Shown here: in pieces, positions 36,178 through 48,545 of the stretch
Layout: each line of letters opens with the position of its first letter
Position numbering within the stretch: the stretch's first letter is position 1
NCBI GenBank assembly: GCA_002205965.3
Contig: NADL03000498.1
Coordinates: forward strand, 868,001-932,000
Length of the DNA stretch: 64,000 nt
Origin: Kappaphycus alvarezii
Taxonomy: Eukaryota; Rhodophyta; Florideophyceae; Gigartinales; Solieriaceae
Reading direction: 5' to 3'
Position numbers and translations under genes: made by a program
The notes under the pieces: generated by a model
What the model saw: the letters and a program-made list of their open reading frames with translations, nothing else
What the model was told of the DNA's origin: nothing
Databases searched by the model: none

Positions 36178-36222
36178 ACAGGTCTAGTATATCTAGTGCT
36201 AGTGGTAACTAGTTTAGTAATC
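36178..36222. repeat. CTAGT-rich patch
   Basis: TCTAGTATATCTAGTGCTAG and following CTAGT words repeat the vocabulary of the 34.74-34.94 kb block. The preceding TACAGGTCTA also resembles 35011-35021. The two sites may be the edges of one inserted or duplicated segment carrying the phosphatase-like gene. Confidence 0.5.
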
Positions 36223-36479
36223 AAACGGGCTTCTACCCTTTTTGAGCTACGTGAGATTTCTGTTCTCACTGAGCTCATCTTCGGACATTCCCGTCCCATT
36301 TTGGTATCGCTGGAAAGCGCTCGCGACGCGCTACAAGTTTCTTTCGTTTGCGCACGCCGGTGCGTCGAATGCCCCCAACGCGGAGGAGGCTTGTCGTCTT
36401 GGTTGCCTTCTTCCCGATTCGCAACTTTTTCGCTTGGAAATTTGGGAATTGATTTATTGAATTTTGGATATTTCTACTA

Positions 36480-37918
36480 GGCTAGAGCAGCCAACGCTGC
36501 CTTTGGCCCTGATTCCGCGCAAGCCGGGCGGCTCATGCACCCGCACGGGCACCGCCTCCGCCAAGAATCCGACCGCCACCCGACCGTGGAGGAGTATCGC
36601 CTCTTCATGACGCTGAACACGCGCCGCCTCTCCGTGCGCGAGGAGTTTCTCGCCAAGCGCACGTTCCTACCGTGCCCGAACTACCGCGCCGTGGGGACCT
36701 TAAACTTAAATGGGAGCGCGCAGAAACGCGCCATTATCAAGGGCCGGGCGTGCAGCAACCGAGTCACCGTCTTCCGCGTCGAGAAGATCCTCGCCGAGAC
36801 CGCTCTCCCCGCCAAGACATTCGAGGACGAAGAATCAAGTTCGAGCGACACCGATGAAGAAGCAGGTCAAGGGCAGGAATTCCTCGCCCTCAACCCGATC
36901 CCCGCTCCACAGACGCCCCCCGCCACGCGCGGTGTGGTAGGCGGCCCTGCGAGGGACGAAGACCTAGTAGCCGAGATTGTGCGCCTCCGCGAGCGCCTCG
37001 ACAGTCAAGCCGTCGAGATCAAGAACCAAGCGGAAGAGATACCGGACCTCAAGGAAAAGATCGTGAGGCTCACCGAAGTGATCGAGTCACGCCTCCCTGA
37101 CATTATCCCAGCGAACGAGAAGGACTCCCAGTGCACGGGGCCGACTGAAAAAGGGGAGAAAGGCCCCACCGCAGAATAAGGACCACGCACCGGCCCAGCA
37201 GGCGGCCGCGCCCGTTTTATCCGAGGCACTGGCTTTAGCCCAGGCTCCACCGCGGGTCTCTTGGGCTGAAATCGCGAGACGCCCCGGGAAAGCTCCGCTA
37301 CCTGCGGGAGCCAAGGGGAAGGTAGAGGACGGTCTGGCAGCCCTGCGGGCAGCCGGATTTCAACCGCTCAAGCCCTCCCAGAACGCGGCCTGCCCGCGCC
37401 TGACCCCCGTCTACTTTGGCGGGATCCCCAGAGGCCCTATCGGCGCCCTTCGCAGGGCTCTTCAGGTTAGCATCCCCAAATGGACGGTACTCAACCTGTC
37501 CTTCACGGGCACCTCCTCCGTTGAGACATTCTGCCGCGGGGATCTCACCGACTGCCTCGTGGCTGGCATGAAGCTCCTGGGCTTCCGCCAGCTCCCCAAG
37601 TTTAATCCCGCCGGGTTAAACGCCTCTGGGAAGTACAAGGACTCTGACTGGATCCAGCTGTGTGCCTGCTACCGCCGACGAAGCAGAGCCGCTTCCAAAA
37701 CTACCTCGCCCGTTTCTAGGGCATGGTACGAAGAGAAGTCGAAGGCCCTCTTGGCTGGAGAGCCATCGCTTGCCAAAAAGACCCGAGCCTGCACTGCCGC
37801 ACAAACCGAGACCGAAGACCTCAATGCCTCGAAAACCTCTGAGGAGGCCTCCTTTGACCAAGACAAGAACGACGCGGGCCTGATGCCCCCAAGATCGTAC
37901 CTTCTGCACCACTGCTGA
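36480..37918 (+). mobile_element. LINE ORF1 (second LINE family)
   Basis: The first frame, 36535-37179, encodes a basic N-terminus, an acidic Ser patch (EDEESSSSDTDEEAG) and a coiled-coil-like stretch (VRLRERLDSQAVEIKNQAEE). A second frame, open through at least 37142-37918, continues with VSWAEIARRPGK, LAALRAAGF and VYFGGIPRGPIGALRRAL, which suits an RNA-binding ORF1 protein. The two overlap in different frames near a GAAAAAGGGGAGAAAGG run, so one frameshift probably splits a single protein of roughly 460 residues. The GC-rich composition contrasts with the flanks. Assignment rests on layout and on the ORF2 that follows. Confidence 0.6.
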
Positions 37919-37939
37919 GTCGAGCCAGAACATCCCCGA

Positions 37940-39100
37940 CAACATGCCCAGACTTTCTTCTTTGGCAGAGTCTAGTGCTCCAGACCGTCAGTCCATCTCG
38001 GGCACTCCAACCGGAGCAGCTTACCCGCTACAGTCCTCGGGAATAGCAGATGATGACTCGCAACGAGACTCATCACGTGTAATATTCGGGGCCGGACACG
38101 ATCCAAGGACCACAAGGTTGCCGAACCGGCAGCAAGGGCAGACGCGCTCCTCCTACCGGAGACCTGGCACGGCTGCCCCCTACCGGACCGGCTACGCGAT
38201 TTCACCAAGTTCTCGATATGCCCCCACTCTACCCCGGCCGATATCGCAAAGATGGAGGCATCACTTTCCTCGTACCCCCTTTAACCCCCGCGCGAATTCT
38301 ACGGCAGGTGGAAACACCAGCCTTCCAATTCATCGCGCCCTCCCTCTTCTCCACCCCCACGAACGGCACATATCTGCGACTGAACCCCTCATTCGAAGAC
38401 CTCCGGAGCTTCTGGTCTCACATTCTACGCCTGGTTCAAGGCCCTGCAGTCGTCTTTGGGACCTGAATGCCATGCACAGAACTGGGACCACTCCACGAAC
38501 AAGTCGGGCCGCTTCTTCCTCGAGCGCGCCCCACGTCATGGCTTCTGTATCCAAGCGCCAGCACCTCCTACCTTCTCGTCCCCACATGGTACGAGCACCG
38601 TCGATCTACTATTTCTACAGAACATCCAAGTAAGCTCTTTGACGACGTTTGAGAATGAAGAGTTTTCGGACCATACGCCATTCCACGCGGAGATACCTCT
38701 CTCTTCTCTCGCCGCGCTGGACTATGTCCCGAAAGACCTTCTCGAGAACCGAAGCAGTCGCAAAAAGGTCTACGCCGACTACCACCAACTGATCCCGTCC
38801 ATCATGAATTAGTTAAACAGGGCTAACACCCCGGAAGAGCTGGCTGACACCTCTCGGTCCTTGGCAGAATCCACTCTCCGCCCTTGGACAGGTTTTTGTA
38901 AACCTCGCCAGGTACGGTTCCGCCTGGGCTTTTCAGCTGCCCTAAACCGCAAGGCCAAGGCACGCTCCAAGCTACAGCGGTCCTCTCACCCGGAAGACCT
39001 CCTGGAGGCTCGCGCCTTGGACCGCGAAACAAAGAAAGATCTCCGCCGTCAAGAGCGCAGTCCATATCTCACCGTTTTTACTTTCTCAGAAGAATAAAGC
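37940..39100 (+). mobile_element. LINE ORF2 start: AP endonuclease domain, truncated
   Basis: Fragments of an APE-type endonuclease appear in order but in several frames: ADALLLPETWHG (about 38.13 kb), GGITFLVPP (about 38.25 kb), LVQGPAVVFG then DLNAMHRT across a frame change (about 38.45 kb), and APAPPTFSSPHGTSTVDLLF (about 38.55-38.61 kb), the PTF...S.iD block. FSDHTPFHAEI (about 38.67 kb) is the SDH catalytic motif. The domain normally nicks target DNA at the start of LINE ORF2. At least two frameshifts are present and no reverse transcriptase follows, so the copy is cut off near 39.1 kb. It differs from the 19.8-25.5 kb LINE, which ends in a restriction-like endonuclease. Confidence 0.75.
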
Positions 39101-39930
39101 TTGCTTTGGTCTTCATGCTATGCATTATGCCTTGAAATACAATGTGATTCCATATTAGCATGACTTCTAGCTTCAGCGAGCTCTCTTGAGAAGCTTTTTT
39201 ATTAGATTCAGAACTCGGATATGCCATGGATCAGCGTCTCGACGAATAACTGTCAAAAATGATTAAATATGTGGATAGTAGCGTAGAAAGTTGTTAGAGC
39301 AGGGATAAACCTATAGGCTACAGTAAATACCAATTGGGATAGGAGTTTGCAAGGAAGCGTAGGTGAATACGGCGTTCAATGGGCGGACGGCTTGCCTACT
39401 GGGGTGAAGGAGTCCAGGGAGTTGCTGGAGGCTTAGAGACGGGTTTGTAGGAAAGTGGGTGCTTGCCTCTTTACTAAACAATTAAGGATCAACGAACCTA
39501 TATAGGAAAAAGCTCGAACCCGCCGTCCCTCGCACTGTAAAGGATCAACAACCAAAAGCGGAACTACAGCCATCCATCGGGGGCACCCGTGCCCAATACA
39601 GCTCCTGTAGGAAACGCGAGCCGCGAGCTCACCTTTCGAAACCCATGATGGTGCATACCTTACGGATTCCTGTGACTTTTTCATGAAGTTTGTGCTGTAT
39701 CCAACGAGACCTTACAGTAAACTCCCAGCTGAACCCAAAAATCTGCATCCTTGACGGCCAGCAATGCACGTTATAAAACCCGCTGAAACATTACATCAAT
39801 CCACGCGGCTCACAGTAATCCGACAGGAAGCGGACGCCAACTTGGGATCGTGCGCGCTAACCATTTGTGACTCCATTATACAACAGAGCCCCCTCTCAAG
39901 GCCACGGCACGACTTCGGGACGTTGAAGGA
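39100..39930. other. No gene recognised
   Basis: An AATAAA lies at about 39.09 kb, at the end of the LINE remnant. Beyond it I see only short frames and no motif. The left LTR of the minus-strand chromovirus would be expected in or near this stretch, but I could not pair it with a partner. Confidence 0.4.
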
Positions 39931-39939
39931 TCGCAACTC

Positions 39940-42050
39940 CACTTATGGGACAAATTGTTCCTCCACGGATCACACCATCATCGAAAAAATCCATCGTGGC
40001 CGACAGGCATCCATTAGGAAGAACTCATCACACTTCAAAAACAACCGTTGGGAGAATGGGCTATGACTCTTCTTCATTAGGTATTTCGCTTGATACAGGA
40101 AGAACCGCTGAACCAGCTGGTGGTACAAAAGCCGAAAATGCCCCATCCGTTTTTGGCATCCAGTCCCTCTGGTTATCAACCCTCACCGGTACTTCTTTCC
40201 CCTATCCATCTTTCCTCTACCATCCCTTCACGAATCTACGCTGTTCCCGTCACTAAAAACCGTCTGGTACCCTTCTTCTGGCTCTGAGCGTGGTCCCTTT
40301 CAACTGGTTCGATCCGACAGGGGGGCGGTGCCTTTGACTCCCAGCGCGCATACGTCAGGTCCCAGCCCGCAGTAAGAAGAAACCGTCGCCGTCGATCAAG
40401 GAGCTTCGCACTCTTCGTACTTCTGGCACGCTGCCTTCATGGAACCCATCGCCACCAGGTATGAAGCCTATTGGTTCAACCATGCCAATGGGGAGTTTTT
40501 CTGTTCCATTGGGAAGAAGCAGTGTCCTCCTCATGATCGTATCCCGTTGGGTGTCTCCTCCGATTTGGAATTCGCGGGTGTCCGAGCCGCGGTGGATTAT
40601 GTCTCCCGTATGGAAAACTTGATCAACAACCCTCCGGATGACTTCGTTCCCTATCTGGTTAATCCTCGCCTCGTCTGTTTCACCGAACCGTGGCTTCAGG
40701 CGTGGTGGTTGGCCGAAAGGTGATTGTCCGATATGGATACTGATACTCGCTACCGGCATAACCAAGGGTTGTTGGCGTACCATAACATGGAATACTTCCG
40801 ATTGGGTCATCGCAAGCGACAAGCATTCTACGTCCAACGTCCCGACTGGTGGGGTGACATCGAGGTCCCGCGTTTCCTTCCAGTCCTTACTCCTCCCGTT
40901 CTGACTTACTTTGGATCCCTCATCATCAACCGTTCGGACAACGCAGACCTCATTTGGACAATTGCGAAGACCGAAACGGTTGTTCCCGCTACTGCAGCCT
41001 TCGTTCAAGCCGCCTAATTTGTAATTCGGGAGAATAGCAAGTGCCATGACCCGGGGTATGGACCTTCGGCAGATCTCCCGACTGGTCGTCTCTGGCGTTT
41101 GACGCCCTCCCTAAGTCGAGAAATCAAAAAGTTTGGGTTGCATATCATTAAAAGTGGGACGAGTACCAAGCGGGAAACCTCGGACGCCTTTTGGTTCTCT
41201 CTGAGAAATACTAATGGACATTCCGCGCGAGTTTCGTGACCTTCGGCCCATCTCAAGAAACTATCTCGACTCGCCGCAGTGGAACGCTTTGTCTGGATTA
41301 TCGTGGTGAATTGGAGGTTATCACGGATTATTCAACAGACTATTCCCATTACTCGGCTGGGAAACCATCTGGAACTCCGGGGCGTTACTCTCAAGAGGAA
41401 GAACGACCGAGAGGACACTATGATTTAGACCGGCCGGAGGGTGCGCCTTTGGAGCTCCACGGGGATGATCCTAATGCAACCCCTTCGGCCGCAGTCCAGT
41501 CCTAAGCTGGTCCTTCTCAGGCGAGTCCCTCTGTTGGTCAGAGTCGCGCGCGATCCCCGGAGAAAATTCCACACATTGCTGGTTACGCTACCGACCGGGG
41601 AATGTCCACTGGGTCCTCGTACGTAACTGGATTGGGGGAGCCCCGCGACTTCCTACCTTCCAAGGGGATACCGGAAGCCCCGTCAAGCGTGGGTGAGTTA
41701 TTCCAAATGGTTCGTCCTTTAGCTCAGGCGTATTACCGCAAGGACTGGTATTCGTCCAAAATGAAAACCATTGGGGTAACTCACCAGAGGTTGGTTCAGA
41801 AGTTGCGCAACCAGTTGGAAGCAAGCCACCAAAGGTTAAGCCCGAATTGGACGTGATGGAAACTGCGATGGAGACGGACCCGAACGTTTTGCACGAGGCT
41901 TATGAGAAGTTGTTCAATCCCCCTGAGGCAACAGAAGCACCTGAAGTTTATCGTCCTCCCCTTCCGGATCCTGATGAGCATCCTCCAGTCAAAAGGTCTC
42001 GTCACCATTAGGTTCCCATTGATACTCCGATAGGTTTGCTACCTCCCGAA
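39940..42050 (+). other. Opposite-strand coding region beyond the chromovirus integrase
   Basis: Plus-strand frames at 40439-40723, 40724-41017, 41236-41505 and 41602-41856 have protein-like composition (EAYWFNHANGEFFCSIGKK, HNMEYFRLGHRKRQAFYVQ, LAQAYYRKDWY). Together they span about 1.6 kb. I do not recognise the family. The region lies downstream of the integrase/chromodomain of the minus-strand element, but codes on the other strand. Extra antisense ORFs at this position are known in some plant Ty3/gypsy lineages (Tat/Athila type). It could instead be a captured gene or an unrelated insertion. It is broken. Confidence 0.4.
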
Positions 42051-42439
42051 TAAACTTACCCCTGCTAGTTTCTTCTATTCCTTGCAGGTTTTCTTTGCAC
42101 TTGGGTACTCTCCTTCCTTAAAGTGGATCTTGATCTTGAGTCAACAAGGCATTCTGTAGGTCTATGGTAGCCATAAAGGTAGACTACACAAAAAACAGAA
42201 AGGGAAGCTTTCAAAAGTTCTAAAAAAAAGGGAAACTCGAAAAAAAGTCAAGCGAAAAGGAAACTGGCTGGTACTCGTCCTTCAAGATAAAGGCCAACAA
42301 CCTGAGGGTGTGCATCATTCCAAAATGGCATTTCGAACCATATCGAACCAAAAGGTAACCTCATCCAACAATTCTATCCCCCCTTCTGTTGAAGTGAGGC
42401 GAGTCCCGAAGGTTAATGTTGATACCTGTCGGGTGGGTC

Positions 42440-45400
42440 GATCCCTTTGGAGTGCCAGTAACGGATGATAAAGTGCTCTGGGATGTACGCTTCGCTTTTT
42501 CTGGTATCACTCGCTGGGGAATACCCGTACCAACGAAACTTATACCGGTATCCTGAACCATGACGGCGGTGACGAACCAAACGATCAACAGCGAACTTAT
42601 CCGACTCAGGTTGCGTACCTAGTGGGGGATTAATCTCAGGGTTCGTGTGAGGTACTGCAATTTCCGTTTGAGTAGTTCCCGTCTGACGAGGTTTGACCGA
42701 AATTCGGCCCTTGCTAACCTTATGGATTATGCCGTCTTCATTGATCGATACCGTATGGGTCTGTACTACAATAACCTTAAAAGGCCATTGGTCGTCAGCA
42801 TCAGCTTCTTGGAGAGGTTCTCCTTTTCTTCCAATCGGTTTCCGTCATCCGTTCGGTACTTTTTGCTGAATCTTTTGCGGTCTAGGTAGACCTTATCGCC
42901 AGCGTTAAGCACAATGGGAGCCCTGATTGCCTTGTCAAAGTCGGCTTTATACTTGCGTTGGGCGGCACCCGATTTGTTTGTTGCGGCCTTCAGGTCTTCT
43001 GCTAACTTCCGTAGGGCTATCTTCTTAAATTGTGCAGCCGTCATGCCTTCATTACCATATCTGAACACATCCACTGAGGGTACAGAAGCCACATGGATTG
43101 ACGGTGGGTGCCTTGTTAAAACCAGGTTACAAGGCGTCGTCCCAGTGGTTCTATGCACTAGGGTGTTGTACGCATATGTGAGCGGCTCCACGTAACGATC
43201 CCAATCCCTTTGGTTTTCTGCGACATAATGTCGCAAACGTTGCACGATGGTTTTTTTATATCGCTCTACTTGCCCATTGGTTTGTGGTGGTACGCCGTAG
43301 TGAACTATAAGGAAGAACCCAGAAGCTAGCAGACCGCCGCGAAAAACTTGCTCGCAAACTGGGGACCATTATCCGTTAGAACATGAAGGGGGACACCATA
43401 TGGATAGACCCAGTGGGTTAGGAATGCCTGAGCCACTGTGGTCGACTTCGTGTCCGCAAGGGGGATTGCTCTGCATATCTTTGAAAACCTATCGGTAATC
43501 ACCAGTAAATACCTGTTTCCTCCCTTTGTTTTGGTCAGCGAACCCAGTAGGTCCATGGCGACAAATTCCAAAGGGCCAGCAGTCGGGAAGGTCTTCAGGT
43601 AGTTTTGATGCTTCCTGAGGGTTCCTCTTTCATTCAAGCACTGGTCACAATCCACAACGGTAGTGAACACGTCGATTGCCATTTCGGGCCAATAGAAATC
43701 ACCCTTAATGGAGTAGTGCATTCTTGCACCACCAGGGTGTCCAGCCACAACTGAATAATGCGCTTTTTCTAGGATTCTTGCTCTGAAGGATTCTGGTACC
43801 ACAACCTGGACGGTCTCATCCAGCTTGGACAGACGAACCAGTAGGACGGATCCCGCGATGTGGGAGAGGTATTAGGTGCGTCCACCTGTTTGGTCATCTC
43901 CTTGCAATAGCGATCGTTGGCTCGCTCCTGTAGGATTTATTCTACCGCAATGGGCAAATTCTGATCGGTTGTTACTCCTCCGGCTCGAATCTCGGGGATG
44001 GTAGGGTAGAACGAGCCGGCGAGCTCATAGCCTAAAACGAAACACGGCACATCTTCATCCAATTTGGACTTATCGGCTCCATCTGTTTCCAGGTGGTACA
44101 CAGAACCCGCTAGGTTGTGTTTCCTCCCAGGGTCGTACCGGACCTCGTAGTCGAAGTCAGCGAGGCGGAGACGCCAACGAGCCAGTCTCCCTGCACAATA
44201 CTTTAGGTTCAACAAACACAACAAAGCCTGATGATCTGTTCGGATAACGAACTTGGTTCCTTCTAAATACGGTTGCAAAGTGAGCAAACCACAGATGACG
44301 GACAAACATTTCCTTTCGGTGGTAGAATAATTCCGTTCGGTTTTCGTCAGAGTCCGACTCCAGTACCCAATTGGTTTATACATCTTGTTTTGTTCCTGGA
44401 GGAGACCGCATCCCACTTGGGTACTTGCGGCATCAGTGTCCACATAATAGGTTTGGCCAAGGCGCGGCAGAGACAAAATGGAGGACAGAGTAAAGCCAAA
44501 CGGAGAGTGTCAAAGGCTTCAAAATCTTCATCCGTCAATGTTTCGAATCCAGTTGGTTGATCCTTACCCAATTTGCGGTTCAAGGGAGCCGCAATCTTTG
44601 CGAACTTCGGGAAAAACCTTCAGTAGACACTGCAAATACCCACAAAGGAACGCAATTGCGAGTGGTCAGTGGGTTCCCGCGCGTGCTTCAGGGCCTCAAC
44701 GTTCTTCCTCACGACTTGGAATTTCCCTGGACGGATGACGTGACCCAAATAGTCGACTGATGACTCGAAGAAACTGCACTAATTCAACCTGGGGGATATA
44801 CCTACCGCTTGGGGCAATTGAAAAACCGTTTGAAGATGTCCAAAATGTTCCGTCCGCTTCTTGGAATAGATAATGACGTCGTCGTGATACACCAACGCAT
44901 ATTGCCATTTGCACCGTGCAAGGATGATATCGAGAGCCTCCTGAAAAGTTGCGGGGCATTTTTCAATTCAAATGGCATTCGTATGAAACTATATAATCTT
45001 CAATGGCAAATAAATGACGTTTTGTCCTGATCCGATGGGTTCACTGGGACTTCCCACTATCCGCAATTTGCATCCAAAATGGTAAAGACTTCAGCGTCTC
45101 TCAGGGAGCCCATACATTCATCCATCCTTGGTATAGGGTAAGAGTCCCTAACGTTCAAGGCGTTAAACCGCCTGTAGTCCACGCAGTAACGGAACGTACC
45201 ATCTTTTTTAGGGATAAGAACCACAGGGCTCGCAAATTTCGACTCGGAGAGCTCGATTACCCCTTCCTTCATCACTCTTGCCACTTCCGTTCGTCTAACA
45301 TCTTGGGGGTTCATTCTTGCAGGGTAAAGCTGCCGCTGAACCGGTTGGGCATCAGGCACGAGATTAATTCTTTCGGTTGTAGCTTTGATGTGTCCTAGAT

Positions 45401-46290
45401 GGCCTGACCACATTTCCTGGAACTCCTCCAACAGGTTGACGACCTACTGCCGCGTATGCGGATCCTCAACACCGATATGGACGGTCTCTCTCCTCTTCGG
45501 TTCTTCCTTTCGGTCGGCAGCGCTCTTCTTCTCGGTTTGCATAGCGTAGATGGCCTGCAGTGCGTGCAACGCGTGTCGCAGTACTTGATTCTTCTTTTCC
45601 CTGACCGGTCGGTGACTGAAGTTCGAAACCACAATGGGAAAGGGTACCAAGGGGTGTATGTCTTGGGCACCATTCGACATCAAGGTCACGCTCTTTATTG
45701 GCGTTCGGGGTGCGTTCTGTATCAACCGTAGACCAGCAGCATCCGATTGGACCAGCAAAACCATCTTGGAGAAGGCGGGAATCGTAACCGGCTTGGCAAC
45801 TCGAACCTTTGTGGATGTTGTTGCCTCCGGACGGTTGACCACCTTGCTTTCATAGCCAACCGATAGGATTGCCACCCATAGCGAGTCATACCGCACAACC
45901 TTTCGCCTTGCTGGTATGGTAGCCTTTACAATCCGGTCGACAAAGCTCGTCCCAAGGATACAACTTGTCGTCAATTTGTTAACCACCACGACCTGCACCT
46001 TCGCCAACAGGTTACCCATTCGTAAGTGAAGGTGAATTACGGCGATCGATTGTATCGTGTTGTTGGACGCGTCGAGCAACCGGGAGCAGACCTCATAGGG
46101 TAATGCAAACTTTCTCCAGTCGGGAGGTAAGTTTTTAACATGGGTGATATTCGGTCCCGCTCCGGTATCTAGCACGCCATTCAACGAAATCAACTGCGAC
46201 AGCGTCAACCCATAGGACAAAGAAACCTTATAGTGGCTCTTCTTAAGAAAAGAATATTGTGTTATCAATATCCTTCTCCCCCTCCTGGAT
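42440..46290 (-). mobile_element. Ty3/gypsy chromovirus pol, minus strand
   Basis: Reading from high to low coordinates: retropepsin with GVLDTGAGPN (about 46.16 kb); reverse transcriptase start 45431-45057 (FASPVVLIPKKDGTFRYCVD, YPIPRMDECM); RNase H 44476-43937 (YYVDTDAASTQVGCGLL, IRTDHQALLCLL); integrase zinc and core 43802-43326 (HYSVVAGHPGG, VDCDQCL, FVAMDLLGSL, LTDNGPQF); integrase C-terminus 43245-42766 (YNTLVHRTTGTTPCNLVL); chromodomain 42590-42450 (YRYKFRWYGYSP, YIPEHFIIRYW). The chromodomain places it among chromoviruses, which use it to target chromatin. Gag was not found upstream of the protease, and neither LTR was identified. It carries several breaks but is far better preserved than the 16-kb gypsy relic, so it is probably younger. 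Confidence 0.9.
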
Positions 46291-46299
46291 TATGCCAAC

Positions 46300-47900
46300 T
46301 TCTGGTTCTGCAATTGACGAGTAAGGGATGCGCGTGATGCCAGAGGAAGTAAGCGACTTATTTACTCCTCCTTTCCGTTTTCCTGTTATAATTTCGCTTG
46401 ATCTGCACGTCCAATCTTCATAAAAATAATAAAAATCAATGCAGTCGGAACTGCAGGGTCAACGATTCTGAGTTGGAATCACGGCATATGATTTATTGTT
46501 ATATTTAGCTGAACGTGCAGATCACATGCAGTTTTTTGGTTAAAATTTCTTGTCCCTGCAAATCATTGCATTAAGCAAACTCAGTTAGTAGCTATTCCCA
46601 ATATAATTTCAGTCCGAATCCTTAATAAATTTCACATCGTGTCATCTCAGAATTTCATTCACAGTGTTTCATGTTTCCAAAAGCCCTTCAATGTACAAAC
46701 GGATGTATAACTTATCTTGTTGCACATGTAATATCCTTTGAAATTCAAACAGAGGCTAGTCATATTTGCATTCGCAGAAAGCTTTGCATGGCAAACAAAT
46801 GAGAATTATGTACCTTCTTTCCTGGTACAGAATGTTCCACGAGGAAGAATCGGCACCAGTCCAAGTATTGTCAGGACTGTACTAGTCGAATTACCAGTTG
46901 TGTCATATTGGCATTCCAAAGTTGGTAAATAGTTGGAGTTGTTGAATTTCATAGTTAAAAACCCGCTCACAGCAAATAGACGGAAGAGGTACCGCAAATG
47001 AAACCGAGATGATTTGTTTAAAGGTGAAAATATCCTTACAAGTTGGATTTTCCGCTCTCGAATTTCTCATCGCATAATTCTTCTTCATTTCGAGATTGGC
47101 TTATTTAAAATTCATAGTCAGGTATTTTGGATTAGCTACTGAGCGAATTTTGCTTGCAGTTTTCGATGCAGAACGTGTAACATGAAATAGAGTTAGCCAA
47201 AAAGCTGCCAGTACTAGTTTGCGAATTGAGGGGAAAAAGTCATACAGATTATGTCAAGGACTGTTGCATGGAAATCAACCATTACCGGATTTTCGCACAT
47301 GAGAAAACAGATCAACTGAAGTTTCCTGGGAAATAAAATTCTTTCGGTGGTCAACAGGCAGGTTAATGTTGAATAAAGGCGAGTAAATACAGGTCAAAGC
47401 AGCTCTTGTTGTGTGTTGCAGTCAGTCACGGTACCAAATTTGGGAAGCGATACTAAATCAAGGTATGGTGGCACAAACAGGCGACGTCTTGTACCACTTA
47501 GGTGAAACAAGTGATCTCAAATTACAATTACTGGCCATTCACAGGATTGCGTCAACGGAATAGATGTTAGTTTTGAGCTCGATTGAGATCGCAAAGAAAT
47601 CTCTACACCCAATAGATTGGCATGACACAGAAAACCCTACACCAAATAACAGAAAAAAGTAAGACTTACTTCTGAAAGTAAGTAATAAATATAACTCTCA
47701 GAGTCTAAACTCACATCTGTAGGCATGACATACGACTCCTTTCCCATCTCGCCAGTAGAAACAAGTTTGCTGTCTCCCATATTCTTGTCCCTCATCCTCC
47801 ATTGACCTCTTTTCTTTCCACTTTCCTCCAATCTATCCCTGCTTCTTCCCTTTTGGTTTTCAAGCAACTAGAAGCACAAGATCTGCTACCTTTACACGGC
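46300..47900. other. No gene recognised
   Basis: An AT-rich stretch between the protease end of the chromovirus and the helicase element. Gag and the 5' LTR of the chromovirus are expected on this side, but no gag-like frame or LTR pair is visible. Frames are at most about 76 codons. Confidence 0.5.
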
Positions 47901-47972
47901 TTTGGAACCAAATTTGTTTCCATAAATTGCTAAGACATTGGAAACATAACTGTTTATCGACATTGGATATTA

Positions 47973-48545
47973 TTGATCAAATCTGTGACCGAATATTTTG
48001 GCGTAAATTGTTCTACGAAGAACAGTTTGCCCCAACTCGGCACTTTTTGTCAACACACTGGGAATATTCCCGTTGGTTGTTTGAACCCAATTTTTTTGAG
48101 GAAACAAAGATATAATCACTGGGAAAGCTTGGAAAAATCTCACCGAGGAAATTGCCAATGTTGTACTCATGGATTGGGAGTTAGCCCTACCCACGCGGAT
48201 TGGGAAGATCAGTATCACAAAATCAGAATGATTCTTCAGCAAAACAGCTACACGACGAGTGCACTTGACAAGTACCGACTTACATTGGCAATCTGGCTAC
48301 TATTCAATCGAATTGAGCCGAAACTTGCCATCCTGGATATTGAAGAGGCGCTTGAGAATGAGGTTGAGACTTCAGATTTGAACTGTTTGGAATTGGTGAG
48401 CTCGGCTGAAAGAAATTTGAAATTAGTAATGAGCTGCTATGAAGTATTTTTGTGCACACGTCGCCGAATGAATAGTTCGAGCATATCTGAAAACTTGCTT
48501 AGATCCAATCATGATCTTATTAAAATCCTTTTGGCAGATCATTGA
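47973..48545 (+). pseudogene. N-terminal region of the helicase element, unrecognised
   Basis: A 190-codon frame. It contains a Cys cluster (NCQCCTHGLG) and a helical stretch (SALDKYRLTLAIWLLFNR), followed by an acidic region (IEEALENEVETSDL). No family is recognised. It is assigned to the helicase element by strand and position; the following 600 bp carry only short frames. It could be an independent gene. Confidence 0.4.

Noticed and set aside
40300-40325. B-box-like GGTTCGATCC
   Set aside because: The flanking bases do not form a T-stem and no A-box or acceptor pairing is present, so not a tRNA.
40355-41047. 230-codon minus-strand frame
   Set aside because: Longer than any single opposite frame, but the plus-strand frames over the same bases have more protein-like composition (aromatic and charged clusters). 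Neither has a family match, so the plus strand was preferred with low confidence.
46738-46997. Overlapping 60-codon frames proposed as chromovirus gag
   Set aside because: No zinc knuckle or gag-like composition; too short and on the wrong strand or in the wrong order.
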